Assembly (NCBI GenBank): GCA_900318685.1
Contig: ONLL01000001.1
Location: forward strand, 1 to 64,000
Source: an uncultured Prevotellaceae bacterium
GTDB lineage: Bacteria > Bacteroidota > Bacteroidia > Bacteroidales > Bacteroidaceae
Direction of reading: 5' to 3'
DNA length: 64,000 nt
Positions 43,609 through 52,306 of this stretch are shown one piece after another. The notes beneath the pieces were generated by a model, which was not told where the DNA came from, did no database searches, and was given only the letters and a program-made list of their open reading frames with translations. The first letter of the stretch is position 1; the number at the start of each line of letters is the position of its first letter. The position numbers and the translations under genes were made by a program.

Positions 43609-46600
43609 TTAGAATCCAATATTTAATGTCACAGTAAACTGCTTCGAGCGCGGAGTCTTTGAGTTGTCCCTGGCGGGCTGATAGCCGGCAGCAGAGACCT
43701 CAGGATCGATTCCGCTGTACTTCGACCAGACATAGAGGTTGTTCATCGAGCCATAGAGCTGCAGGCTGCGCAGTCCCAGCGACTTGATAAACTTGCTGGG
43801 GAACCTGTAGCTCACCTGCAGGTTCTGGAAGCGTACGAATCCACCATCCTCGACATAGCGGTCGGAGTTCTGGTAGTTGAAGCCAGAGGCGTACATAGCA
43901 CGCGGCATCGGGGTGACGTCGCCATCCTTACGCCAGCGGTAGTTCACAGTAGAAGCCTGGTTGTTCGTCCCGTACATCTGCTGGAGGCTCATGCGGGCCA
44001 GATTGATGACCTTGTTACCAAAGCGGTAGTTGAAACGTCCCTTAATGGACCAGGGGCCATAGTTCAGCGTGATGTTGAAACCACCCTGTGCCTTTGGCAG
44101 CGAGTTACCCAGATAGACCACGTCGAGCGCGTTGATCTGTCCGTCGTGGTTGATGTCCTGATACTTGGCATCACCACCCTGGAAGTTGGTCTCTGAAGCG
44201 GTGCCATAGGCATACTTCATGCGCTGTGGCTCGTCGGTGTTGGTCATGATGACGCGTCCGTCGGCACCCACAGCCACAGGAGCCGTATAGGGCCGCTTCT
44301 CGAGATTGTGCTGAGCGTACCACTCGTCTGGCAGCGTTCCGGCAAGGAAGTTGTTGATCCAAGTCTCATACTCGTTGCGTGACAGTCGGTTCTCTTTCTG
44401 ATAGTTCTGCAGGTAGTCGTAGCCCATGTTGTAGGTGCCCTCATAACGGAAACCGTAGATCGAGCCGAGGGAGTTGCCTATCTGCACGCGGATAGGATAG
44501 GTTCCGCGAGCGCCGGCATCCCACGTCGTTCCGTTGATGTCCTGCAGCACGCTGGCCTCCATTTCACGGAGCAAGTTGGTGTTCTGAGCGATATTGAATC
44601 CGAAGTCGGCTGAGAACTTACCAGCCTTGATGAAACGTCTGGCATTCATGTGCAGCTCCCATCCCTCATTAGTCATTCGGCCCACGTTGGCGTTCGAAAC
44701 TGACGTGAAGCCTGTGAACGATGGAATGCGAATACTGCGAATCATGTCGGTCGTATTCTTATAATAGTAGTCGAAAGTGAACGAGAAGCGACCGTCGAGC
44801 AAATCGAGGTTGGCACCGATGTCATAGCTCTTGGTCTTCTCCCATCCGAGGTCGTCGAGCTTCAGACCGTCCATTGTGGCATAGTTGGCCAGGTCACGTG
44901 TTCCCTTACCATAGCTACCTGCCGACACATTATATGTATTATAGAAGAGGTAGTCGGAGTTAGGTGCATTACCGCTGACACCCCACGAGAAGCGCATACT
45001 CATGAGTGAGATGACTTTTCTCGACCACTGCATGAACGGCTCGTCGCTGATGTTGTAGCGGAAGGAGAACGAGGGGAAGAATGCACGCTTCTTGGCCGGT
45101 CCGAACTTCGAGTCGCCGTCATCAGCCACCGAGGCGCTGAGGCTGTAGCGTCCGTCGAGGTAGGCGATGTGTCCGTTGTAGACGAATCGCTTCGAGTTGG
45201 AACGGCTGTTCTCGCTTGACGAACTGTTGATAAAAGCTTCTACCGTCGGCGAAGTGATGTCGTTAGGCAGGTGGGACATTGTGATCGACTGGTTGCTGCT
45301 CTTCGACGTTCTCATCTCATAGCGGAAGAGCATGCTGGCCGTCCAGTCCTCATTGCGGAAATGCGGCGTATAGACCAGCTCGGCACGTGCTCCGATCGAA
45401 GTGCTATTGAACTCGTAGTTCGTTGTCTTATTGTAGTCAGAGCCTGTCCATGAGCCGTTGGTGAGGGCTGCCGGATAGTAGGTCGGCCTGCTCTGGGAGT
45501 TGATATCGAAGTCCACACGTCCGTTGAAGGTCAGTCGGCTCTTGCCGGCTTCCTTGCCCAGGATCTCGTACTTGATGGCGAAGTCGGGGGTCAGACGGTA
45601 AGTATTGTTCTTCGACCATGCGAGATTTCCTATGGCTACAGGGTTGCCGATGCCGTGGACACCCGAAAGGTCGTAGCTGGAGTACATGCCGTCGTAAGGC
45701 GACGTGTTGCGGTTGGGCGCCGTGGGATTCATCAGGAAGTACTCTCCTGTGTCGTTTCCTTCGCCATCTTGACGGTAGATGCTCATGTTAGGCGCCAAGT
45801 TCTGGGCCTTGCCGAGCAGTCCGGAGTAGTTCTGGTCGTTATTGGTATAGGTCAGTGCGAAGTTTGTGCTGAAGCGTATGCGGTCGCTGACGTTATAGTC
45901 GAGGGCCATACGCGTAGAGAACTGCTGGAACTTCTGCTTGATGATGGTACCCGTCTGGTGCTTGTATCCGGCAGAGATGCGGAACTGTGCCTTCTGTCCG
46001 CCACCGGTGAGGTTAACATTGTAGTCCTGCAGCACACCGAACTTTGTCACTGCTCCTACCCAGTCGGTATTGTTGTTCCAGTTTTCCCAGTCGGCATAGC
46101 TCTGGTCGTAGTTGAGCTCAGCCATGTTGGTGGTGCGGTCCGACTGCTGCGTGGGGTTGTAGAACTCCTCCTTCAGCAGCATCGTGTAGTCGTCACCATT
46201 CAGCAGCTTGTAGCCTTCGGGCTGCCAGGTGCCCGTGAACTTGTAGGAGAAGTTCACCCTGGGCTTGCCTCGCATACCACGCTTGGTGGTAATCATGATA
46301 ACACCATTGGCACCTCGCGAGCCCCAGATGGAGGTGGCGGCAGCGTCCTTGAGGACGGTGATGCTGGCTATATCCTCCACGTTGACGGATAGCAGCGAGG
46401 AGTACTGCTCCTCGTCGGCATTGGCATAGTCGAAGTTCTCGTCGGGATTGTCGAAAATCTTGTCGTCGACCACGATCAGCGGGTTGGCGTTGGCGCTCAG
46501 CGTGGTGATACCACGAATACGCATCTGCGTACCAGCACCAAGGTTACCAGAGTTCTGCACGATGTCGAGACCGGCAATCTCACCCTGCAGGGCTTCGTCG

Positions 46601-47040
46601 GCAGAGGTGAAGGCCAGACCTTCGACCGATTCCATGTTCATCGTCTGCTGGGCGACGGCGATTTCCTTCGTCTGCATCATCAGACCTCCAGAGTTCGCCC
46701 TACTGCCTTTCACCGTGACTTCCTTCAGCACGGTGTTGGCAGCCTGCAAGGTGATTCTAAACGATGTCTGCGTGCCGATGGGTACCACGCGCTCTTTGTC
46801 GCCGACATACGAGAACTTCAGCTTGTTCTTGGTGCTTTTCACTATCATGGAAAAGTTTCCGTTGAAGTCGGTCTGTGTAGCGGTGACGATACGGTTATTG
46901 GCATCGACCTCCAGCACACTACCCATCATGATCGGTCCTTCAGCATCGCTCAACGTACCCGATATGCGCACGCCTTGGGCTAAGGCGAACTGGCTCACCA
47001 GCCCTAGCAATGCGGTAAATATGACTTTCTTGATATCCAT
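43609..47040 (-). CDS. SusC/RagA-family TonB-dependent receptor (first pair)
   Basis: The 1143-residue receptor has a signal peptide (MDIKKVIFTALLGLVSQFALA). A CarboxypepD-like domain lies at about 25-105 (ISGTLSDAEGPIMMGSVLEV) and the plug at about 120-240 (SADEALQGEIAGLDIVQNSG, TQMRIRGITTLSANANPLIV, KDAAATSIWGSRGANGVIMI). A long barrel ends FTVTLNIGF with terminal Phe. The plug lacks the usual V(I)DG at the end of its first motif and has VVDD instead, with an acidic insertion (DNPDENFDYANADEEQ) after it. It stands 36 bp after the first fasciclin gene and 16 bp before its SusD. Confidence 0.94.
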   Translation of the reverse strand: MDIKKVIFTALLGLVSQFALAQGVRISGTLSDAEGPIMMGSVLEVDANNRIVTATQTDFNGNFSMIVKSTKNKLKFSYVGDKERVVPIGTQTSFRITLQAANTVLKEVTVKGSRANSGGLMMQTKEIAVAQQTMNMESVEGLAFTSADEALQGEIAGLDIVQNSGNLGAGTQMRIRGITTLSANANPLIVVDDKIFDNPDENFDYANADEEQYSSLLSVNVEDIASITVLKDAAATSIWGSRGANGVIMITTKRGMRGKPRVNFSYKFTGTWQPEGYKLLNGDDYTMLLKEEFYNPTQQSDRTTNMAELNYDQSYADWENWNNNTDWVGAVTKFGVLQDYNVNLTGGGQKAQFRISAGYKHQTGTIIKQKFQQFSTRMALDYNVSDRIRFSTNFALTYTNNDQNYSGLLGKAQNLAPNMSIYRQDGEGNDTGEYFLMNPTAPNRNTSPYDGMYSSYDLSGVHGIGNPVAIGNLAWSKNNTYRLTPDFAIKYEILGKEAGKSRLTFNGRVDFDINSQSRPTYYPAALTNGSWTGSDYNKTTNYEFNSTSIGARAELVYTPHFRNEDWTASMLFRYEMRTSKSSNQSITMSHLPNDITSPTVEAFINSSSSENSRSNSKRFVYNGHIAYLDGRYSLSASVADDGDSKFGPAKKRAFFPSFSFRYNISDEPFMQWSRKVISLMSMRFSWGVSGNAPNSDYLFYNTYNVSAGSYGKGTRDLANYATMDGLKLDDLGWEKTKSYDIGANLDLLDGRFSFTFDYYYKNTTDMIRSIRIPSFTGFTSVSNANVGRMTNEGWELHMNARRFIKAGKFSADFGFNIAQNTNLLREMEASVLQDINGTTWDAGARGTYPIRVQIGNSLGSIYGFRYEGTYNMGYDYLQNYQKENRLSRNEYETWINNFLAGTLPDEWYAQHNLEKRPYTAPVAVGADGRVIMTNTDEPQRMKYAYGTASETNFQGGDAKYQDINHDGQINALDVVYLGNSLPKAQGGFNITLNYGPWSIKGRFNYRFGNKVINLARMSLQQMYGTNNQASTVNYRWRKDGDVTPMPRAMYASGFNYQNSDRYVEDGGFVRFQNLQVSYRFPSKFIKSLGLRSLQLYGSMNNLYVWSKYSGIDPEVSAAGYQPARDNSKTPRSKQFTVTLNIGF

Positions 47041-47076
47041 TGTATGATTGTCTTTAGAGTTCGTTGTTTACGTTAG

Positions 47077-49932
47077 TTATTTGTCGAAGCGCCCACTCTC
47101 ATCGTAGTACAGCGGCTCAGAGATCTGATGGACGGCGCAGAACGACGATGTCTCGATGGCAGTAGCCGTCAGCTTGGACGAATTGAACCAGTAGTCGCGC
47201 GTCATCTTATTAACTATCTTCGACTTATCGTCAGCCTTGACGGTGACGCTATGTCCACCCTTCATACGGTCGGTGATGACAATCTGTCCGTTGCCTCCTG
47301 AGAGCAGAACCTCCTTCGAGACACCAGTAGCATCCGAGCTCAATGACTGATAGCGTCCACCCTCGACGGTGTTGTCGGCATAGACCGAGTTCGTCACGAA
47401 ATGGTAGCGTATGAAGTCGCGTATTTGCGTGATCATCTTTTTCGCGCGAGCTTGATTAGCCTGATCCTCAGCATCGTCTTCGTATTCAGGATCGTCATCA
47501 GCGCGATTCTCGTTGTAGTTCTCCACCTTCTGCATATACTTCTCGAACATAGCTACGACATCCGCCCATTTGGGAAGTCCTGCTGCGTAGGCTTTCTCCA
47601 TAGCAGTGTTGTCAGGAGCGAAGAGCGTATAATTATAGGTATTGAACATCTTCACGTTGTAGTCTAGGCAGGCATCGTTTGTCTTGGTGCTGCCCAGCTT
47701 GTAGTTTCGTGTGAAAATGGTGTAGGCATCCTGCTCTGTCGATCCCGTTGCTTGGTTGACAGCATCCGAGATACCAGCCCATGCGAGCAGATCGGTAGCA
47801 TCGAAGCCCGTACATGCCAGCAGGAACTCTGAGAACTGCTCGTTCTCGCTCAGCACCTTATAGACACTCTTGTGAGGCGGTTGGATGACGCGCGAGATAC
47901 GGTAGGCGTTACCATTCTTCTCACGATAGATGGTCTTGATGAGTGGTGGTGGCAGCGAGTCGGGATCCTCAATCTGTGATCCAGACATCACGCGTCCGCC
48001 CTCAAAATTGCCGTCGACGAACACTTCGCCGCCGTGCTTTGTCTTATAATAATGGTTGTCGCCTATGACCTCGCCGCTCTTCAACACAAGTGTGTGGAAG
48101 TTCAGGATGTCCACCATCTGCGACTTCACCGTAGAGATGTTGACATCGCGACCGTTCTCACTGAGTTCTCCCGTCTGCGGATTATAATAGTAGCGGGTGC
48201 ACTTCACAAAGGGCTGGCGCGTAGCCAACGTATCGTAATAGAAGCGAAGCATGTCGGGACGCTGATTGCCCTCTTCGTCGACATGTCCCAGCGAAGCGGG
48301 GTCGAGGTAGTAGAGGTCGAAGGCCGCATCCTCAGGAATGAAGAATGCGTAGTTGGCACTCATAGCCATGAGGTAGTATTTGAAGTCGACGCCCAGATAG
48401 TCGCCGTTGCTGTGTCCGTCCTGCACGGCCCAGTTCATCACTCTCATGTCGGGATACTCTGACGAAGGAGCCAGCACAGCACGGTACTCATCAGGCACGA
48501 TCATATCGTTGATCATATAGATGACACCGTTGTTGGCTATCGTGATGTCGTACTTGCCGTCGGCTTTGCGGTCGAGGATATCCAGGGTCAGTCCCATGTT
48601 CTCCGAAGCATCGTTGGTGACATTGGGGAACTTCGAAGGCACGGTCTGCGTGAAGCGAGGCTTCATCAGGTTTCTGACGAACGAGGCAAGCACCTCGGGC
48701 TTCTTGGAGTGCAGCGAGTCGATGTTCTCCATGAGGTTGGCCTCGGTGTTCTCCCTGTCGCCATAAATCTCCATCAGGTGAGAGCCTCCGCCACCAGGGA
48801 GGAAGTACTGCTTGACAGCATTGTCGTCGGGCACGAAGAAGGCGCCGATGTCCTGAATGGTGATGTCGACGTTACCGGCATTGGCAACAGCGGGATAATA
48901 CTGGTTCCAACCTGGGTCATAGCTCAGCACGTGGTTGGTCGACTTGTCTGTGCCGTTCGGGTCGCGAAGGAGCTGGTTGCCACCCTGCGAGCGACGGCTG
49001 AGATAACGAACCTGATAGATGGAGTCCTTCTGCGGACGGCCGTTGGCTACAGCCCAGTCGTTGTAGTTACGCGTAGTCACCGCATCATAGAAGGGAACGG
49101 CATAGTGGTCCAGAATACGGCTGAAGTACTTGGAGTTGGCCTGCTTGCGCAACACCTGAGCCATGTTTCCTGGCGGCACGAGCACATCCTCCATCTGGTG
49201 GATGTATCCGTTCTGACAAGTGACGTCGCCCTTGATCACACGGTCGTTGAACACGTAGGCCGTACCTTCAGTGAACGGCGTTCCCGTGATGATGGCGAAG
49301 TCGCTCTCGTCACCCAGCGTGGTAATGTCATTGTTCAGCATGTACTCACGCGTGAGGTGCACCATCATCGGACGGGTGTTGTCGTTCACCACGTCGATGC
49401 CCTTTTCATAGAAACGCTCCCAGTAGGGATTGCCCTTAGGCATACCGGCCAGTCCGGCGATGTGCTGGATCGAGTCGATGATGCTCACATTGGTAGCATG
49501 CTTGACAGCTGCTCCCTTCATGGGCTCTGCCGTACCATTACTGGTGTTGGGCAGCAGGCCGATCAGCAGGGCATTGTCGAGCATCGAAGAATAGAGCAGG
49601 AGTTTCTTCTGAGCCTCTGTCAACTGCTCATAGCTGGAAACACCCCATTCATTACTGCTGAAGAACCGCTGGAAGGCCTCATCGTTGGCTGGGAACACAG
49701 TCTTCGAACCTGTTCGGTTGAGCGTTTCGGCATAGCCGAGGTCGTCAATCAACCGCACATAGGTACTGAACGTGCCCGTCAGCCCGGAAGAGTTGGGATT
49801 CTTCAGTTCCGCATAGATGCTCTCACCAAGCCACGATGGCTTGTGATCCGCATCGACCTCCTCATACTTTTCGATGCAGGAGGTCATCAGTCCCGTCATT
49901 GCGAGAGAGATACAGAATAAGAACTTCTTCAT
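47077..49932 (-). CDS. Large multi-FAS1 lipoprotein, first gene of the operon
   Basis: The 951-residue protein has a lipoprotein signal (MTGLMTSCIEKYEEV, Cys at about 19). Four FAS1-like regions can be traced. Region 1 is about 55-260 (LNRTGSKTVFPANDEAFQRF, NGYIHQMEDVLVPP). Region 2 is about 265-495 (NSKYFSRILDHYAVPFYDA, NGVIYMINDMIVPDEYRAV). Region 3 is about 500-640 (YAFFIPEDAAFDLYYLD, MVDILNFHTLVLKSGEV). Region 4 is about 690-935 (VLSENEQFSEFLLACTGFD, YTLFAPDNTAMEKAYAAGLP, FIRYHFVTNSVYAD). Repeated FAS1 domains suggest an extended adhesive or ligand-gathering surface protein. It lies directly behind the operon promoter and so is made with both SusCD pairs. Confidence 0.88.
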   Translation of the reverse strand: MKKFLFCISLAMTGLMTSCIEKYEEVDADHKPSWLGESIYAELKNPNSSGLTGTFSTYVRLIDDLGYAETLNRTGSKTVFPANDEAFQRFFSSNEWGVSSYEQLTEAQKKLLLYSSMLDNALLIGLLPNTSNGTAEPMKGAAVKHATNVSIIDSIQHIAGLAGMPKGNPYWERFYEKGIDVVNDNTRPMMVHLTREYMLNNDITTLGDESDFAIITGTPFTEGTAYVFNDRVIKGDVTCQNGYIHQMEDVLVPPGNMAQVLRKQANSKYFSRILDHYAVPFYDAVTTRNYNDWAVANGRPQKDSIYQVRYLSRRSQGGNQLLRDPNGTDKSTNHVLSYDPGWNQYYPAVANAGNVDITIQDIGAFFVPDDNAVKQYFLPGGGGSHLMEIYGDRENTEANLMENIDSLHSKKPEVLASFVRNLMKPRFTQTVPSKFPNVTNDASENMGLTLDILDRKADGKYDITIANNGVIYMINDMIVPDEYRAVLAPSSEYPDMRVMNWAVQDGHSNGDYLGVDFKYYLMAMSANYAFFIPEDAAFDLYYLDPASLGHVDEEGNQRPDMLRFYYDTLATRQPFVKCTRYYYNPQTGELSENGRDVNISTVKSQMVDILNFHTLVLKSGEVIGDNHYYKTKHGGEVFVDGNFEGGRVMSGSQIEDPDSLPPPLIKTIYREKNGNAYRISRVIQPPHKSVYKVLSENEQFSEFLLACTGFDATDLLAWAGISDAVNQATGSTEQDAYTIFTRNYKLGSTKTNDACLDYNVKMFNTYNYTLFAPDNTAMEKAYAAGLPKWADVVAMFEKYMQKVENYNENRADDDPEYEDDAEDQANQARAKKMITQIRDFIRYHFVTNSVYADNTVEGGRYQSLSSDATGVSKEVLLSGGNGQIVITDRMKGGHSVTVKADDKSKIVNKMTRDYWFNSSKLTATAIETSSFCAVHQISEPLYYDESGRFDK

Positions 49933-49999
49933 GTAGGTTATTATTAATATTGTTTGTTTTTATACGGTTTTGGTAGCCGGTAGATTTGTTTTCAATGTG

Positions 50000-50030
50000 C
50001 AAAATTAAGCAAAAAAACGCAAACACGCAA
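50000..50030 (-). promoter_or_regulatory. Promoter of the fasciclin/SusCD/nhaC operon
   Basis: Minus strand TTG (50028-50030), 20-nt spacer, TAATTTTG (50000-50007); leader about 60 nt. No other credible promoter was seen in the short gaps of the following seven genes. Confidence 0.7.
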
Positions 50031-50178
50031 AAAAACCGCCTATAAATATTGGCAATGACCCCTAATTTTTGATAATGACCGATTTTTGCACCCTTTTTTC
50101 TGCGGTTCACCCCCTCCAGCATATCAAAAAACTTATTAAAACTGCAAGGTAAAAGACACAAAATTCAGAGAAAAGCAT

Positions 50179-50186
50179 TACCTTTG
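50179..50186 (+). promoter_or_regulatory. -7 box TACCTTTG for ridA
   Basis: GCATTACCTTTGCACC, 26 bp before the ridA ATG. Confidence 0.72.
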
Positions 50187-50212
50187 CACCAAAATCCAAA
50201 CAATAGTATACA

Positions 50213-50590
50213 ATGAAGAAAGTTATCAACACCACCAAGGCACCTGCTGCCATCGGACCGTATAGCCAGGCTATACTCGTAGGAAACCTCGTTTACACGT
50301 CGGGACAGCTGCCCATCGACCCAGCCACCGGCGCTTTTCCTGAGGGAGGCATCGAGGAGCAGACGCGCCAGTCGCTGACCAACGTGAAGGCCATCCTCGA
50401 GGGAGCAGGCCTTTCGATGGCTAGCGTCATCAAGACCACCGTGTTCATGGCTGACATGAATGACTTCGCTGCTATGAACGCTGTCTATTCACAGTTCTTC
50501 GAAGAGCCCTACCCTGCCCGCTCTGCCGTCGCTGTGAAGACACTGCCCAAGGGTGCCCTCGTCGAGATCGAGGTTATTGCCGAAGTATAA
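50213..50590 (+). CDS. ridA: RidA family 2-iminobutanoate/2-iminopropanoate deaminase
   Basis: The 125-residue cytoplasmic protein belongs to the YjgF/YER057c/UK114 family. It hydrolyses reactive enamine/imine intermediates released by pyridoxal-phosphate enzymes. Signatures are TTKAPAAIGPYSQAI near the start, VYTSGQLPIDPATG, QTRQSLTNVKAILEGAG and FFEEPYPARSAVAVKTLPKG, which includes the substrate-binding Arg in PARSAV. It ends GALVEIEVIAEV. It has its own promoter, is divergent from the fasciclin operon, and is followed by a repeat-filled intergenic region. Confidence 0.96.
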   Translation: MKKVINTTKAPAAIGPYSQAILVGNLVYTSGQLPIDPATGAFPEGGIEEQTRQSLTNVKAILEGAGLSMASVIKTTVFMADMNDFAAMNAVYSQFFEEPYPARSAVAVKTLPKGALVEIEVIAEV

Positions 50591-50603
50591 GGAGCCACAT
50601 AGC

Positions 50604-50731
50604 TAGTCCGCGACGAGCGTATAGTCCGTCCGCGACGAGCGTATGGTCCGTCCGCGATGAGTGTGTGCTCCGTCCGCAACGAGCATGCGCTCCGTCCGCA
50701 ACGAGCATGATACTCGTCGGCCACGAGCGAG
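50604..50731. repeat. 22-bp tandem array, about six units
   Basis: Units at 50604 (18 bp, shortened), 50622, 50644, 50666, 50688 and 50710 share the core TCCGTCCGC.A.GAGC. Units drift gradually, with the last one most divergent. Confidence 0.88.
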
Positions 50732-50855
50732 ATGCCTTCTCTGCTTATACGAAATTTATCAGAAACATAGATTTCAAAGAAAAAGGGCAACACCCACCTA
50801 AATCTTCTGAAACGCCTTTGTACAAAGGTGGTTCGAGAAGGTGGGTGTTGGCGAA

Positions 50856-50899
50856 ACACCCTACCAACACCCTACCAACACCCTACCTAATACCTACCC
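50856..50899. repeat. 11-bp tandem array
   Basis: ACACCCTACCA at 50856 and 50867, ACACCCTACCT at 50878, and a diverged AATACCTACCC at 50889. The period is exactly half that of the nearby 22-bp arrays. Confidence 0.8.
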
Positions 50900-50905
50900 C
50901 CACTT

Positions 50906-50927
50906 CCCCCTCCCGAACGGGAGGGGG
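50906..50927. repeat. G/C palindrome, family copy 3
   Basis: CCCCCTCCCG (50906-50915) and CGGGAGGGGG (50918-50927) form a perfect 10-bp stem with a 2-base loop. Confidence 0.75.
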
Positions 50928-51224
50928 TGATAGCGATGTGGAATATAAGCAAATAAATATTACAAAGTCGGCCTAATGAGGAAAGAGTGAGAGGTGGTTT
51001 CAAGTGGATATTCTGTAGATTTCAGGTGGGTGTTTAGGTGGGTGAATGTTGGGTGTTTGGTGGGTGTTCAGCAAACACCCACCTATTCGAATGGCCAGCA
51101 GACAAAGGGCATTTGAGCAATTTAGGTGGATGTTGGGTCTTTTTGCAAAAATTCTTCTTTTTTCGAGCAGAGCACGTTCAACTTTCAAGCAAAAAGCTCT
51201 TACAAATAATCGCGAATTATTGAT

Positions 51225-51312
51225 AGTCGGTAGGTGTAAGGGCTGCAGTCGGTAGGTGTGAGCGCTATAGTCGGTAGGTGTAGGGCTTACAGTCGGTAGG
51301 TGTAGATTAAGC
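51225..51312. repeat. 22-bp tandem array, four units
   Basis: Units start at 51225, 51247, 51269 and 51291, each beginning AGTCGGTAGGTGT followed by 9 variable bases. The array ends 46 bp before the next promoter box. Confidence 0.88.
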
Positions 51313-51357
51313 AGAATTATTTCGAGGATTATCAAATGGTATTTGAAATAAATTTTG

Positions 51358-51365
51358 TACCTTTG
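51358..51365 (+). promoter_or_regulatory. -7 box TACCTTTG for the DUF5715 gene
   Basis: TTTTGTACCTTTGCAC, 8 bp before the ATG at 51374, so the message would be almost leaderless. Confidence 0.65.
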
Positions 51366-51373
51366 CACTCGAA

Positions 51374-52303
51374 ATGGCAACGAAGAAACTGAAACATCGA
51401 TATGTGCAGACGTTCGGCATCATCGTGATGGTGCTGGCATTGGTGCGATGTGTGTTCCCAGGAGTTGCTGGACAGAGCGACAAACAACAGCCTATAAGTC
51501 AGGCTGACTCAATAGTGAAAACAGGGGACGCTTCAGTAGAAACTGCAGCGATAACTACTAAAAAAGACACATCTGCACAGGCTGCCACAAAGGTATCAAC
51601 AGAGGCTGCAACTGAGTTAGTTGCAGAGACTCCTACGGAGACATTAGCGGAGACGACCACAGAGAATCCAAAGATGACTGATACAGAGACGATTGCCGAG
51701 CGCCCCATCATAATCACGACAGCTCCGAGATACTTGGCAGAAGGTGAACGCCCCCACCCTATCTACAGCGTTCATAGCTATCATGAGGCTTTCCCTGACA
51801 GCAACCACGTGCAGCTGGAGGCCGCACGCAGATGGGGAGTGTCACCCGTGAAAAATCGCGACGATGCAGAAAAAAGAAAGAATGAAGTGGTATATATGGG
51901 CTGCTCACCTTATTATGATATGGCCCATCTCGATGCGAGCATACCTTATCTCGTCCCTCGTGCCTCAATGCTGCTGCAGGACATAGGCCGCACATTCATG
52001 GACAGCCTGCAGGTGAAGGGTCTGCCGCTGCATCGTATCGTGGTGACGAGCGTGCTGCGCACTGAGGAGGATGTGACTCGCCTGCGCCGTTCGAATCATA
52101 ACGCCACTGAGCAGTCATGCCATCTGTACGGCACCACGTTCGACATCAACTATAACCTCTATAATGCCGTCGGAAGCAAAAGTGCGCCTGACGATAAGCT
52201 GAAGTTCGTCCTCAGCGAGGTGCTCGACGACCTCCGACAGCAGGGTCGCTGCTACATCAAGTACGAGGTGCGGCAGCCGTGCTTCCACATCACCGTACGA
52301 TAA
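51374..52303 (+). CDS. DUF5715-type protein with a LAS/M15-like motif
   Basis: The 309-residue protein has one N-terminal membrane segment (about 12-33, FGIIVMVLALVRCVFPGVAG). A Thr/Ala/Glu-rich linker follows (about 40-115), then a C-terminal domain (about 130-309) resembling DUF5715. That domain reads PYLVPRASMLLQDIGRTFMD, VVTSVLRTEEDVTRLRRSN and SCHLYGTTFDINYNL, ending CFHITVR. The S-x-H-x(3)-G-x(3)-D and terminal H-x-T/V motifs match the zinc-binding layout of M15/LAS peptidases, which cleave peptidoglycan peptides. A role as periplasmic cell-wall peptidase is inferred. The signal could be an anchor or a cleaved peptide. It is convergent with the DUF1460 gene. Confidence 0.78.
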   Translation: MATKKLKHRYVQTFGIIVMVLALVRCVFPGVAGQSDKQQPISQADSIVKTGDASVETAAITTKKDTSAQAATKVSTEAATELVAETPTETLAETTTENPKMTDTETIAERPIIITTAPRYLAEGERPHPIYSVHSYHEAFPDSNHVQLEAARRWGVSPVKNRDDAEKRKNEVVYMGCSPYYDMAHLDASIPYLVPRASMLLQDIGRTFMDSLQVKGLPLHRIVVTSVLRTEEDVTRLRRSNHNATEQSCHLYGTTFDINYNLYNAVGSKSAPDDKLKFVLSEVLDDLRQQGRCYIKYEVRQPCFHITVR

Positions 52304-52306
52304 TCA

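Larger units (their letters stand above)
50591..51357. other. 767-bp intergenic region made largely of repeats
   Basis: No believable gene was found; ORFs here translate repeats. In order it holds a 22-bp array (50604-50731), GGTGGGTGTT motifs in both orientations (about 50786-50850 and 51024-51135), an 11-bp array (50856-50899), a G/C palindrome (50906-50927) and a second, unrelated 22-bp array (51225-51312). Confidence 0.75.

Noticed and set aside
48709-49920. 403-aa plus-strand ORF opposite the first fasciclin gene
   Set aside because: Antisense reading with no homologous pattern; the minus-strand gene has a signal peptide and FAS1 motifs.
50509-50859. 116-aa minus-strand ORF over the ridA end and 22-bp array
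   Set aside because: It mostly translates the tandem repeat and overlaps the ridA 3' end; no start signal.
50604-51312. CRISPR arrays in the 22-bp repeat clusters
   Set aside because: Units are directly adjacent with no unique 30-bp spacers, and no cas genes are nearby.
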